DNA from: Litoditis marina | Taxonomy: Eukaryota > Nematoda > Chromadorea > Rhabditida > Rhabditidae | NCBI GenBank assembly: GCA_964036275.1 | Contig: OZ038439.1 | Location: 15,298,330 to 15,362,329 of the forward strand | Direction of reading: 5' to 3' | DNA: 64,000 bases | Shown here: piece by piece, positions 10,872-22,139 of the stretch | How positions within the stretch are numbered: position 1 is the stretch's first letter | Layout of the letters: each line of letters starts with the position of its first letter | Notes under the pieces: generated by a model | What the model was told of the DNA's origin: nothing | Database searches by the model: none | The model's input: the letters and a program-made list of their open reading frames with translations, nothing else | Program-made: the position numbers and the translations under genes

Positions 10872-13800
10872 TCAGTATTTATCGATTTTCAGCAGTGCGA
10901 GTATGCATCTGACGAAGGCAATATTCCGTTGTTTCGTGAGAAAGTGACCACCGACTTTGTACTGAAGAGCGACCTGAACATAACCAATTGAAATACATAT
11001 CGGTTCTTGAAAAAAAAATTGAAATTTTAGCTCTATGGTGAACACAACTGAGAGAAACTTGTATTGTTGGTTTTCTTGTTAGACCGAACACGAGGTGATA
11101 TGATGTTATTTATTTAGTGCTGACGTTTCGGCGGCTAAATAAATAACATCATATCACCTCGTGTTCGGTCTAACAAGAAAACCAACAATACATTACACAA
11201 ATGCCGAGGTTCAAAGACGATAGGACATGGAGAATATGAGAGAAAATTGTTTTTACCGATAACCAACTTGTTTACCCTTCACAATGAAGGTACGAATGGT
11301 ATTTTTTGACTAAAATGTGAGTTCCAGCCAATGAGTACAATCACCAATGATTAATAGAATAATGATGATATGATTCAATTCATTTTTTCGTCCTAATTAG
11401 TTGTAAATCAAAATTGAAGGCGATACACGGGGAATGTACGCAATGGTTCGAGAACAGTGCAAATGTGTACCGTTTTTGTCCCGCTCATGATAAGTTCCAC
11501 CGCCTTGTCGCTAGTTTCCACGTCCTCTTCCTTTGAAGTGTCTTCACAGATCTATCAAAATAAAAATGAACGACGTTCATTCCAAAAAAACTGTAGAAGG
11601 TGCCTCTTGCTTTGTTTCAGAACAAAGTGTACTGTTAGTCAATTGCCCAGTCACGTGAAACATGCTAACACAGCAGAACTCAGAAAGGTACAAAGACAAA
11701 GTGCACGATGCCTCATTGGAATGCTCACTTTACGTGACTAGTCAATCAATTTCTAGGAAATTATTCTAATACGAATCTATAGCTCTCTGTATTGTCAAGT
11801 TTAGCTGAAGAGTCGTTATTCGGGCAAGCGTCAAATAATCAATACTTACCACTTCCGTGAATCCGCTCCAATATTCTGAGGCCTCGCGTGAAATGTCCAG
11901 TTCAATGATCGAATCGTCCGCACTGTACCCGGTTACTACCTGCGTCTGAAAAACATGGAAATTTTCCCACGAATTTCCGAGTTAACTCCTCTTATCTCCT
12001 GCTAAGACTCCTAGTGACACAATCATTTCTAGTTCAGATAAGGAACTATCTATAGTTTTGAGAATGTGTCTTTCCTCGAGCTGACCTAGAAAAACTAAAT
12101 GTAGTTTCTCCTACAAAAAAGTCTAGTTTCGAGAATCAAGAGAAACTGACGTTTCGATAAAAACTAAATAAGTTTTCGGAAGTATGTCTTTTTCAACTCA
12201 CGTTTTTCGCAGCGTTGATCTTGTCATAATAGGGCTTCTGTTTCTCATATTCAGTGTTGCTCAGTAGTCGGAACGCGGCCAAGGCTTTGCCCGGATGGGA
12301 GGCGAACAGTTTAATCTGCGCCATACCTGAAATAACGGAACTCAATGGAATCGACAATTACAGTAGTAAGAATATTCAACGGATTTTATAAGGATATTCG
12401 AAGAAAATCACGGTATTACGATCAAAGTTCGTAATTTGTCTGAGAAACCCTCTACGTGAGCGCATTCGAATCAGAGAGACGCAGAGACGTTTTATACTCT
12501 CTGTGATATCATCGACCTTAAAGATGGTCTGACAGAAACCTAATCTCGTGTCTTGCGCTCCACGGTCAATTCCGTCGCTCCAACGCAAATGCGCTACAAA
12601 AACCAGTTTATTGATGTTCTGAGAATCATTTAATCACGATTGATTATCGAGGGTGCGAAAACTTGGTTTTTCGGAGAGCATTCGCGTTGGAGCAAATAAA
12701 TTAACCGTGGAGCGCAAGGCACGAGATTTGGTTCCTGTCAGGCCATCTTTAATGCTTCCTCACATTTTCAGTTATCTGTAGTGAGTTCCAAATTGATAAA
12801 TGTCTCTCGCCGGAATCCTGCGAGCCAAATATCTTTAGCTGGGAGGCCATCCGCTGCGCTATTAGTGTACATAACTGAGAAGCTTTGAATCCAAAGATAT
12901 ATGTGCATACACAGCGGGAAGTGGCATATGCAGTACTCTTCTGCATTTCCGTTAGCGACGACTATCTATAAATTTTATGTAAGCCAATGTCTCCGAGAAT
13001 TCTGCATTAGGTAGTATAATTCATTTCAATCCTACTGAGGCTCGCTGGAATAGTGCCAAAATAATTGATGACTATTTCTCAGAGGAAGAGTATAGAGTAT
13101 TCAAAAAAACTTATATTATAGTATTACCGCGTTCTTGTGAAACTGAACAACCGCTAACAAAAGTATTCAGTTCTGTGAATAACTACAAAGTGATGAAAAA
13201 TGACCTGGACGATTCACTGGCACACTGCCTGAGTCTCCGTGGGAATGACCCAAACTATAGGTCTGCTCAGAACACTGGCTACGCTGCCTATAGCTGTAGC
13301 TGTTACAGGGAACGTACGACCAACTCACCCCACACAGCGTACTCTTCCCAAAAGCTTCTCCAGCCGGGGAACGTCTTGCAGCACCGATTGAGGAAGCTTG
13401 TCCTCCACGCCGCCTTAACGACGGCGTGTGGACGGAATCCGGTGGGATTGATGATTACCATCCCGCGCACGTTTCGATCAGACTGTTAATGATTCTATAC
13501 CAAGAATGCACCATAAGAATATTTTAAGGAAAATGACCAGTTCGATCGATGGTTAGAAACGTTTGCTTAGAGGAGACCCCAGAGCATCTTCAAGAAGGGG
13601 TGAAGTACTATGAAAAGTTCGAATCTGGCATAACAAATATCGAAAAAGTGAAGCGAGTTTCTATGACGAATACGAGGCAAGTCGGGTAAAATGTGAAATG
13701 AATCAACGAATGAATTAAATGTAGTAGTTGAATATAGAAAACATGTATTTCTATTGAAGATTTACTGCCACTGTGCCAATGTGCTCAACATATACCGCGC

Positions 13801-16800
13801 GAAACGTACCACCAGACCTGCGTCACCCCAATTGTGTTCTGACTATTCAAAATGTCTCACGAAAAGTTAAGAAAACTCGGTCAATTGACTGCCGTTCGTT
13901 TGTGTGATTCCGTTGCGCTTCATTGAATTATTGAACTCAGTCATATATGTGGATCAAACTACAATTCAGATCATGCAGCTGTGATTCGAGGTAAAACGTA
14001 CCACCAGACCTGCCGTGACCCCAATGGTGTTCTCACATCCGCGGCTGTGCCCGAGAAGCACGATTTCGCCAGTGGGACACATCTGCAAGGAGTACTGTCA
14101 GTGGGTAGCAGAACTGTCAGGTGGGGGGAGGGAGGGAATCAATCAAAACGCACAATTATTTTCTATATAAAAGTTGATGTATAACTATGTTACACAACTA
14201 TTTCGAACGCTGAACCTAAATATAGGTGAGCACCTAATCATGATTATAAAATTAAGTAAAACAAAGTGTTAAAATCGAGAAATAGATTGGGAGTTGGGAA
14301 CATGAAACAGAATAAGAAAATGAGGCAATACAAAACTGCGATTGGACTGCGATCTTTTCTCAGGTATGCAAAAGTGAGATTGAAAAGGGTTCACAATTTT
14401 TGTTCGCCAGCGAACCGATGACTTCGATCCCAACTTTCGACTTGTTTCAGTATTCGTGAGAAGTACTTATTCGCGCAAAAAAAAAGCAAACGGCCGAATC
14501 GAATGAGCAAGGCGGATGAGACGTGTGTAGATCAAAACACGCTGATGACCCAGCCGCTAGCGCTGCGCTGGTTGTTCGATTGATCCAATATAGTGGGTAC
14601 CAAATTTATAAATTTCTGTCTCTCGCCGGAATCGAACCTGCGAGCGAAAGATTTGAAATAGGGAGGCTAACCGCTGCGCTATCAGAGTACACGAAGAGCA
14701 AGCTTTGGCATCGAAGACATGTGTGCGTACACAACAAAAAGTGAGATATACAGTACCTTCCCGCCTTTCCGTTGGCGATCACTATACTGCGTTTCTGGAT
14801 ATAACGTACCTTGTCAATGACCGCCCTTGCATAGTTGTTGTACTCTGCGTTTTGGAAAGACATCCCGGGTGGCTCTGGAACACTATTCATAGCTATTTAT
14901 CGTTTTTCAACGTTTTGTTCTGAATAGAATTCTTCTAATGATGTTATTCAACCATTTAACGTTCTCAACTCTATTTTATTGATGTAACGTTCAATATTTT
15001 TAATCATACAAAATTTGAGTCAGATAGAGCTCAAGTAGACATGAGACTCGAGACCAAACAGCCATTATCACTATATATGTTTCGACTATATATGTGTATA
15101 TAAAGTTCATTGCGCATAGATTCTCGAACAAAAGTAATCACAATTAATGCGAATTTTCACTAACCCGCTGTGTATCCCTGAGCTGGAAACGTGATTCCAA
15201 TGAATCTGACATTTTTCTCGAGCAGATACGGATAAATGTGCCGGTAGACCCGGAAATCGGAAGGCATACCGGGCATCGCCACGACTGTGGCCACCGGCTT
15301 CCCCTTAGGCATCAGGTCCTAGAACCGGAATCTCAGGGGTGGTATACTGTGTTTCAACAATCGGTGTCTTTCTACAGTAATCCGTTGATCAATTATAACA
15401 CTTTTCATAACGAATTATTCATTAGTTTGGTTTCAAACTCTCAGGATTTGTATTACAGGACTCGGTGCGCGAATTGCGGCAACAAATAGTTGCCGCGTTT
15501 CGCTGATTTTCGCCGTGAATTTCCGCGTGAATTCGGCGACTTCTCGTTCGCCGGCATTCGCGAATAATTCGCTTTCCGAAATGAATCGTTTTTTGAGTTT
15601 CGGGCGCTATATGCAGACTGAATTTACCCGGAAATCAAACATTTGTCAACGTATCTGTGTATGGAACTTGATGTATGGAAGTATGGAACTTGTATGGAAG
15701 TATGGAACTTTATGGAAGTATGGAACTTGACGCTATTTTATAAATATGTTGTATTTTCGAGAAGAAGTGGACTTGGTGTCGGACAAATTTCGCATAGTCT
15801 GTATTTTCAAAATACTGGGAGTGTACACATCCATAACAGAACACATTAAAATATCCACTAGCTCTCTTCAGACTATTTGTATCTATTTGATACTCTGATA
15901 CTATCTATAGATAGCGACCCATTTGAAACGTCTCTAATATAAGGTCGTTTTGCAAGTATTACCTCATAAGTATTCTGAGTAACAGCTATCCACGTAGTAT
16001 AACTGAGCCAAAATGGCAAATAAAAACCAACACAGGAATTTCACGTGCCCTGATATATCCGGGATACAAGATTTTTCCTTACTGTATCCGGGATACATCC
16101 GAGATAGGTTTGGGTCATATCTGGGAGATATCCCGGATATAGCCCGGACGAATACAATGAGTATGACCGGTAAAAACATGGATAAACAGTTCACAATTGA
16201 TTTGCAAGGTTAAAATTTATCGAGTTCTTTAGGTCTCAAAATTCAGTTTTGGTGCTTGGAAAACTTTTCGGATTTTGAGTTTCACTTTAACAGTCGCGAG
16301 TGTAGGAGTTGCAAGCTGAGTTAAGAGAAAACAGAATCTGATACGAATACTTGCAGTTTTACAAACTTCCCATGTAAGAAAAACATTTCAACCTCTGATA
16401 TTATAGCTTCATATTTGACCTTAACCTCTTCAATGTTAGACCGTTTTGTAAGCATTCTCTCATATGTATCTCAACTAGCATATATCCCAATAGTATCACT
16501 CATGCCCGCTAGGAAAATAACACCGACCATTTGGATTTTTTGAGTTTTTTGACATGAGTATTTTTGACTATTAGTACCAAGTTAGAAACCAGATTCATAT
16601 ACGGATGTCTGTGTAACGAGCCCACAGGTATTCAGGTGTTTTTGGTTTAATTACCCCACCTACACTTGTTTGCCCAATTCCACAAGTTTCTAGTATTCAG
16701 TTTTGGTCAAAGTCAATTTTGTAACACTTACTTTCCCGGCCAGACTAAGATACGTACGTCTCATGAGTGTCCACCACTATTCTAACCTCTCGTTGGTTTA

Positions 16801-18230
16801 ATTACCCAAGTTTGATGTACTTTTGGTTACGCAGAGGTATTTTGAAAATATTATTTGTTCTTCTGTCAGTGCAGTGGCTGACAAGACGTAAACAAGTATT
16901 AATTTTGTAAAATTTATTTTTTGTCAAGTTTTATACCCAATTGATTATTAATCGCTTGATATTCGCCTCCAAGTTGCGGCAACTTTTTGGCAAAAATCCG
17001 CACTTTGCCAGCAAGTTGCTAGCAAAGTGCGGATAGTTGCGTGCATTGCGCCTGTTTCGCCCGTCTTTCGCTTATTTGCGCCGCGTTTCGCTCCCCGAGT
17101 CCTGTGTAGTAGCACAGGTGCAGAAGACACGACCAAAATTTGATAGAATCCAAGAATGCCAACATAGCAAATTTTGACGTGGAAGTTTGAGAATATTGTT
17201 GTAGAGGGTTATAAGTGGGTGGAACAAGCTAGAGCAGTCCGTTGTGAACCCCATGAGATTATCACATAAAGTGGAGAGAAATACCACGACAGGTAACGAA
17301 AGAAACAAAAAAAAGAATAAGAGAGAGAGGTGGAAGAGAATAATTTTAACTTAGAACCAACCTGTATTACCGCGTCTACAATGCATTCGGTGCCATTCGC
17401 CAGTTGGAAGGTTATCTTTTTGTCGACCAAACGGTGTTTGTCTAGTACCAGGCTAGGAGGGATGTACTTCATTCTATTCACAATCTGAAATATAGTCGCC
17501 CTATTTCCCACGAAAAGCTATCGATTGAGAAGTGTGGGGCAAGTCCCCACCAGGATTAGCGCCAAGTTTTTTTTGATGGTTCAGCTACAAAAACGAGATA
17601 TCATGTGGGTCAATGACGCCGCCGACATCTGCGTCTCCCTGACCTGCACTCTCTCTCGTCGTGGCTGCTACGCTAGTACTCACACGACTTCCAGCCAATT
17701 GGCGGCCGAGTGGTCAAGTGGTTAGCGTTCGGCTGTCGCTCTACAGACCTGAGTTCGATCTCGCGGTATCTGTCTGGCGGACCGCATGGGCTGGTAACAA
17801 AGCTCACCCATGCCTATCTCCACCCTCTGTACGGACAGTCCATCTTCGATTGATATCGATATTATGTAATTGTATAATGATTCACAATATAGTGACAAAC
17901 GGATGAAATAGGCCGTACACAAATTTATTTATTTATTGGTCAGCCACTTTTCTAGCTGCCTCCACGAGAGAGCATGCAGGTCGGAGAGACGCAGGGGTCT
18001 GCCGCCTCATTGACCTGCACACTCTCTCGCTTTTGTAGCTGGCCATCCGCGGCAAATTGGCGCCAATCGTTCTGAGGCCCAAGTTGAACCAGTTGTATCA
18101 AAAATGTGATCGAGAATTCAAACCAGAAACAACATTAGGGTTGAAGTCTGCTCAATATGTTTGAGTACAAAAAACAAACCTTCGGGACTTCAACTGTGGG
18201 TACATTTCTCAAAATTCTCGTGAGAAACAT
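10872..18230 (-). CDS. alpha/beta hydrolase, DUF1057-type (10 exons, 347 aa)
   Basis: Predicted serine hydrolase; the substrate is unknown. Exons: 18230-18180, 17484-17362, 15318-15165, 14874-14810, 14094-14002, 13482-13329, 12326-12202, 11945-11850, 11551-11471, 10973-10872. All junction phases agree and total 1,044 nt. Visible signs: the strand/oxyanion region TVVAMPGMPSDF, nucleophile elbow GHSRGCEN with Ser148, a late acidic stretch TGYSADDSIIELDIS, and a C-terminal VGGHFLTKQRN supplying His324. These match the nematode DUF1057 hydrolase pattern. The first exon encodes MFLTRILRNVPTVEVPK; its ATG lies 5 nt after a TTTCAG acceptor, so it is either trans-spliced or joined to the exon near 22.2 kb. 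The start could alternatively be Met at 17472. An LTR retrotransposon lies 31 bp upstream of the ATG, which may change expression. Family call firm, 5' end uncertain. Confidence 0.9.
11062..11190. repeat. perfect 56-bp inverted repeat (palindromic insertion)
   Basis: The arms at 11062-11117 and 11135-11190 are exact reverse complements around a 17-nt loop containing 'gacgtttcggc'. Arm ends read TATTGTTGGTTTTC and GAAAACCAACAATA. It lies in the last intron of the hydrolase gene. The perfect arms suggest a young insertion or ongoing arm conversion. It is probably a fold-back MITE. Confidence 0.9.
11629..11757 (-). mobile_element. CACGTG MITE family, copy 1
   Basis: About 130 bp in the penultimate intron of the hydrolase gene. 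It starts 'gtactgttagtcaattgc' and ends 'actagtcaatcaatttctagg', with inner 'agtcacgtgaaacatg' and 'actttacgtgact'. It is the reverse complement of the copies at 38.4, 40.2 and 47.2 kb. No ORF. Confidence 0.7.
12787..12972 (-). repeat. tRNA-derived SINE-like repeat, copy A (degraded)
   Basis: The reverse strand carries A-box-like 'tagcgcagcgg' and a damaged B box within 'ctctcgccggaatcctgcgag'. The rest ('aagctttg', 'gaagtggcatatgcagtac', 'cgttagcgacgactat') follows copies B (14.6 kb) and C (63 kb). It lies in a hydrolase intron. Confidence 0.6.
13802..13842 (-). pseudogene. partial copy of hydrolase exon 5 end (pseudo-exon)
   Basis: It shares 'acgtaccaccagacctg' and 'accccaat.gtgttct' with the 3' end and donor of the real exon at 14002-14094, about 200 bp away. 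A base is lost relative to the exon, so the frame is not kept. It parallels the P450 pseudo-exon: short duplication of one exon edge inside the adjacent intron. Confidence 0.6.
14593..14800 (-). repeat. tRNA-derived SINE-like repeat, copy B
   Basis: The reverse strand contains an A-box-like 'tgatagcgcagcggttag' and an intact B box 'ggttcgattcc' within 'ctcgcaggttcgattccgg'. Its tail shares 'gtgagatatacagtac' and 'ttggcgatcactatac' with copy C. It lies in a hydrolase intron. Confidence 0.75.
15660..15729. repeat. short minisatellite (tatggaagtatggaact)
   Basis: Four imperfect units of 'tatggaa(gtatggaa)ctt' in the large hydrolase intron. Adjacent open frames simply translate the repeat. Confidence 0.8.
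16051..16147. repeat. degenerate 'tatcc(c)gggata' repeat cluster
   Basis: Several direct and inverted copies of 'tatccgggata' occur within about 100 bp of the hydrolase intron, giving mirrored short ORFs on both strands. It could form hairpins. Origin unknown. Confidence 0.6.
17697..17935 (+). repeat. tRNA-derived SINE-like repeat, second family
   Basis: It begins 'ggcggccgagtggtcaagtgg' with 'ttagcgttcggc', an A box typical of long-variable-arm tRNA, followed by a B box 'gagttcgatctc'. It continues to a tail 'aaatttatttatttattg'. A tRNA-like head plus A/T tail is the SINE plan. It lies in the first hydrolase intron, between 'gacctgcac(ac)tctctcg' repeats. Confidence 0.65.
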
Positions 18231-18261
18231 TGTATCTGAAAGTACAGTGTTTTCACAATAC

Positions 18262-18924
18262 TTTCGCACCGGCATAGACAGGAAATTAAGATGAAGTAAA
18301 TAGGTGGTGGTGGTGGTTCAGTGGTCCTGTCTACACCGGGCGAGGACTATACTTGCCACTAATAGATTGTTTTAGAAGAACAAATATAATAAAACAAGTT
18401 TCCTACAATAGTTTACCCTTTGACTACGCACGACTTACTGTGGCGTACGTAGTTATTGAACCGTACAAAACTATACAAAACACTTTTGAATAACATGTTT
18501 CATATACAAAATAAATATACACAAATACAATAATAATAAACAAAAGGTTCAATCGATAGCTTAGTTGTCTCGTTTCTATGTGTGTCTCGTTTGATTACTC
18601 GATTCCTGTCTCGTTTCGCTCACATTTCAAACAGCGATATAGAGAGTATACTTATAGAAAGAGAAGTTTATCTTCTGCTTTTATACTCGCTCCTATCTCG
18701 ATTTTATACTCGTTCCTATATCGATTCGGTCACATTTTAGGCCGCGATATAATAATCGACTTTCGATCACATTTTAGGCCGCGCTTTAGAAAGTCTAATT
18801 TCGGCTCTGATTGGCGAGCTGGAGAACTCAGCTGCGAACCATTCCGACGCCTGCGCATCTAACTTGTAGCGGCGCGCGTTTGAATGTACAGTTTCGGCGA
18901 AATATGTATTTTGTCGCCGCGACA
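18262..18924 (-). repeat. 3' LTR
   Basis: Direct repeat, the partner of 21418-22080. In element orientation it runs from 18924 (TGTCGCGGCGACA, a 13-bp palindrome at the tip) to 18262 (GCGAAA). Its outer edge abuts the AATAC target duplication and lies 31 bp from the hydrolase ATG. The 94-aa frame it contains also occurs in the other LTR and is not considered a gene. Confidence 0.9.
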
Positions 18925-18936
18925 AGCTCCCCACTG
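18925..18936 (-). other. polypurine-tract-like sequence of the LTR element
   Basis: On the minus strand 'cagtggggagct' lies immediately 5' of the 3' LTR's TGTCGC, the position expected for the plus-strand primer. It is short and ends in a pyrimidine, so this assignment is tentative. Confidence 0.5.
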
Positions 18937-19515
18937 ACAAGAAGAATGTCATTCCGAAACTGTATCGCTATCGATACCAGAAACTGAGTAAAATAGATCG
19001 ATACAGTCTGGTGCGATCATCACACTCCGATATGGTAGTCGGACAATTAGTGTGAGAGACTGTGTTTGAAATCGGTACCAGTATTAGAGTGGTAATTTGT
19101 AACATGACTTTGAATTGAATGAATATCGGTGAGGTAAATTGTAGATATAGTACAGAACTATTCTGGTCGATAGACGTAATAATCGCTAATCGCTCAACCA
19201 CAAACAGAAAACTCAATAAACAAACAACATAAGACTAAGACAATGAAAATACGGCTAAGAGAAATAATCAAACGAAGAGAACCAACAAATAGAAGAATCC
19301 AGTTGCTGACAGCTGACAGTCTTCTTTCCATCTCCGAGATTCAGTCGTGAATCATTCTGCCGCGTCTGACGTCGAGTCGTTTCGATGGTGTCGAGTACAT
19401 CGTTATCGATAACATGATCGATATGACCTAAAACATTTAGGTCAACCTCCGCACTTTCACAAAACAAAAGCGATTTCGAAACTATTTAGGTATGAAAAGA
19501 TGATAGATGAATTGA

Positions 19516-19893
19516 TTAATGATGTCTCTTGATTCGATCGAAATACTCGAAACAGAATGCCTTAGTATGACAGCCATTGTACTCGGCGAAGTTTCGGTTC
19601 GAACAATTAGCAGATAGGTGGTCGCTACTGAAACACTTGAGATAACATCCTAAAACTCGCATTCTATCTCGTCGTTTTGATACAGTAGGAAATCGATGGC
19701 AGTAGAAAGATATGTGACCTACTTCGCTACATAGGAAACACGTTCTGACATCGTTACTCGGTGTAGGTATATTTCCAACATTTGGATCGCTATGTTCGAG
19801 ATAAGTTGACTCGATATAACTGGTGTGATTTATCGAATGGTATTCAACTGCCTGCCGCCTGCAGCGTCGCGTAGTTTTATGACAAAAGTTGGT
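19516..19893 (-). pseudogene. gag (nucleocapsid) remnant of the LTR element
   Basis: A 125-codon open frame without an initiating Met contains a textbook zinc knuckle, CFLCSEVGHISFYC (C-X2-C-X4-H-X4-C). It is followed by a variant second knuckle GCYLKCFSSDHLSANC, and then a Cys pair running into an HH that coincides with a stop codon. Knuckles followed by a Cys/His-His region resemble BEL/Pao gag. Neighbouring frames at 19255-19467 and 18968-19216 show no recognisable domain. Confidence 0.75.
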
Positions 19894-21059
19894 TCAGATT
19901 AAAAGAGCTTTCTGACTAACTGCTCACGGCTACTTCTATCATTTCTGATAATCGATTTCGGAAAACTTATTTGAATTGGAATCAGGGTTGGCAAGTTGGA
20001 ATTGGTATATGAAAAACTTTCTCTAGCTAGGTCTCTATGATTTGAATAGTTGAATGAAAAAAGATACTCACTTGTTAGACATCATAATAAAGACTCATAT
20101 AGTCGAGACTCGATGCATTCAGTATACTTATCATCTAGTTCATCGATTGCCGCCGCTACGCCTCTCTTATAATCGATACAATCATGATGACTCAATAATA
20201 GTTTAGCTTAATCGATTGATAATTTCGATCAATAAATGATCTTGGAAATTTTCGATTTGATAATAAACTCACTTGATCTCATATAACCAGACAACAAGAG
20301 AATCTCATAAAACACTACGACTAAATTCGCTCTGATTCGATTTCGGGATATTTAGTAAAATCCCTCAATTTTGAAAATATAGTTCGATTCGGTTACGCCA
20401 CCCCTGTGGGTATTATCGAGTCACCGCGAAATTTGAATTTCGATTCATAAATAAATCGTCATATTCGCTCTGATATGATCCAAATATAAAATATCGATCA
20501 TCGGCTGTCAATAATTATAATCGCTCGATAACAGTAGTAGTACAAACCTAGGACACAAAGGTTCACTTGATCTCCAAAAATACTTGATGTTAGTTCTAAG
20601 AAAATAGAACCGAAAAATAGTAAGTAAAGAAGTTGTATAGAATCTAGACTGTATGGAAGCTTATTCGGTGAAACATGAGTTGCAAGTCTCAGTTTCAATT
20701 CGTTGGGAAATTCGATCTTTATAACTAAATAGGGTGATTATAGAGTCTGAAATACCTAGTCGCTAGTATTAGTGTCAAATTATCAGACCACACTATATAT
20801 TCGCTAGATCGCTAGTATTGTAGTACCATACCTAATTCACTGGTAGTTCGATTATTTAGAAAAACGAAAGTCATTGATTTGATATTCACTGAAAGTCACA
20901 TTCACAATGTCACTGATAATCGCTAAATGGGAAAACCACTGGTATTAAATCGATGAAATATCAAGTCACTGGTCACTTAGAAAGGTATGAGTCGCTCGGG
21001 AATGGAAACTCGCTGAATTTGAAGTTCTGAGTGTTACTTCGTTATCGATGAAAAACTAG

Positions 21060-21345
21060 ATTTGGAGAGCTCGAAATGTCTCTCCGGAGTCATTGAAACA
21101 TGACAGTCACTAAATGCTATGTCTCAAAAGAGTCATTATGAAAATGACAGTCACTAAATACCTTGGAGAGCTCAAAATGTCTCTCCGGAGTCATTGAAAC
21201 ATGACAGTCACTAAAAGCTAAGTATCGCTAAGCAAAAGTAAGTAACAGTAAGTAAAAAAAGTATCGCTATCGCTAAGCAAAAGTAAGTAACAGTAAGTAA
21301 AAAAAGTAAGTAACAGTAAAATGACAGTCACTAAAAGCTAAGCTA
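21060..21345. repeat. internal tandem repeats of the LTR element
   Basis: Two copies of 'gagagctc.aaatgtctctc' with 'cggagtcattgaaacatgac' and 'agtcactaaa' begin at about 21066 and 21164. They are followed by two copies of 'tatcgctaagcaaaagtaag' with 'taacagtaag'. They lie just inside the primer-binding region, in the leader of the element. Confidence 0.75.
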
Positions 21346-21347
21346 AG

Positions 21348-21417
21348 CGGTGGTTCAGTGGTAGAATGCTCGCCTGCCACGCGGGCGGCCCGGGTTCGAT
21401 TCCCGGCCGATGCACCA
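21348..21417 (+). other. near-complete tRNA-Gly(GCC) copy with CCA: extended primer-binding site
   Basis: Seventy bases match mature tRNA-Gly(GCC) from about its fifth nucleotide to the 3' CCA: D arm 'ggttcagtgg', anticodon loop 'cctgccacg' and T arm 'gggttcgattccc'. The CCA is followed directly by the LTR. Eukaryotic tRNA genes do not encode CCA, and the acceptor 5' bases are replaced by 'taag', so this is not an ordinary gene. On the element strand it reads TGGTGCATCGGCCGGG, i.e. a PBS extended from the usual ~18 nt to ~70 nt. Confidence 0.85.
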
Positions 21418-22080
21418 TTTCGCACCGGCATAGACAGGAAATTAAGATGAAGTAAATAGGTGGTGGTGGTGGTTCAGTGGTCCTGTCTACACCGGGCGAG
21501 GACTATACTTGCCACTAATAGATTGTTTTAGAAGAACAAATATAATAAAACAAGTTTCCTACAATAGTTTACCCTTTGACTACGCACGACTTACTGTGGC
21601 GTACGTAGTTATTGAACCGTACAAAACTATACAAAACACTTTTGAATAACATGTTTCATATACAAAATAAATATACACAAATACAATAATAATAAACAAA
21701 AGGTTCAATCGATAGCTTAGTTGTCTCGTTTCTATGTGTGTCTCGTTTGATTACTCGATTCCTGTCTCGTTTCGCTCACATTTCAAACAGCGATATAGAG
21801 AGTATACTTATAGAAAGAGAAGTTTATCTTCTGCTTTTATACTCGCTCCTATCTCGATTTTATACTCGTTCCTATATCGATTCGGTCACATTTTAGGCCG
21901 CGATATAATAATCGACTTTCGATCACATTTTAGGCCGCGCTTTAGAAAGTCTAATTTCGGCTCTGATTGGCGAGCTGGAGAACTCAGCTGCGAACCATTC
22001 CGACGCCTGCGCATCTAACTTGTAGCGGCGCGCGTTTGAATGTACAGTTTCGGCGAAATATGTATTTTGTCGCCGCGACA
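21418..22080 (-). repeat. 5' LTR
   Basis: The upstream LTR in element orientation (22080 to 21418). It is apparently identical to 18262-18924, without indels. It ends GCGAAA, directly followed on the minus strand by the tRNA-Gly complement. Confidence 0.9.
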
Positions 22081-22139
22081 AATACTGCTAGTCCGAGAAT
22101 CGTTATTAAATGGAAGGGTCACCAAAATTAAACCAAAGA

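Larger units (their letters stand above)
18262..22080 (-). mobile_element. young non-autonomous LTR retrotransposon, BEL/Pao-like, minus orientation
   Basis: A 3.8-kb element bounded by two apparently identical 663-bp direct repeats (18262-18924 and 21418-22080, constant offset 3156) and flanked by a 5-bp target duplication AATAC (18257-18261 and 22081-22085). In minus orientation the LTR starts TGTCGC. The primer-binding site follows the 5' LTR and matches tRNA-Gly(GCC). A polypurine-like 'gtggggagct' precedes the 3' LTR. The interior has no polymerase or integrase; only a zinc-knuckle gag remnant is readable. The element must have been moved in trans. The identical LTRs mean recent insertion. 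It sits just upstream of the hydrolase first exon. Confidence 0.9.

Noticed and set aside
18578..18862. 94-aa ORF, identical at 21734-22018
   Set aside because: Both copies lie inside LTRs; no domain, and identity follows from LTR identity.
21344..21414. A functional tRNA-Gly(GCC) gene
   Set aside because: The first bases do not pair with the acceptor 3' strand, CCA is encoded, and the copy abuts an LTR exactly at the primer position, so an extended PBS explains it better.
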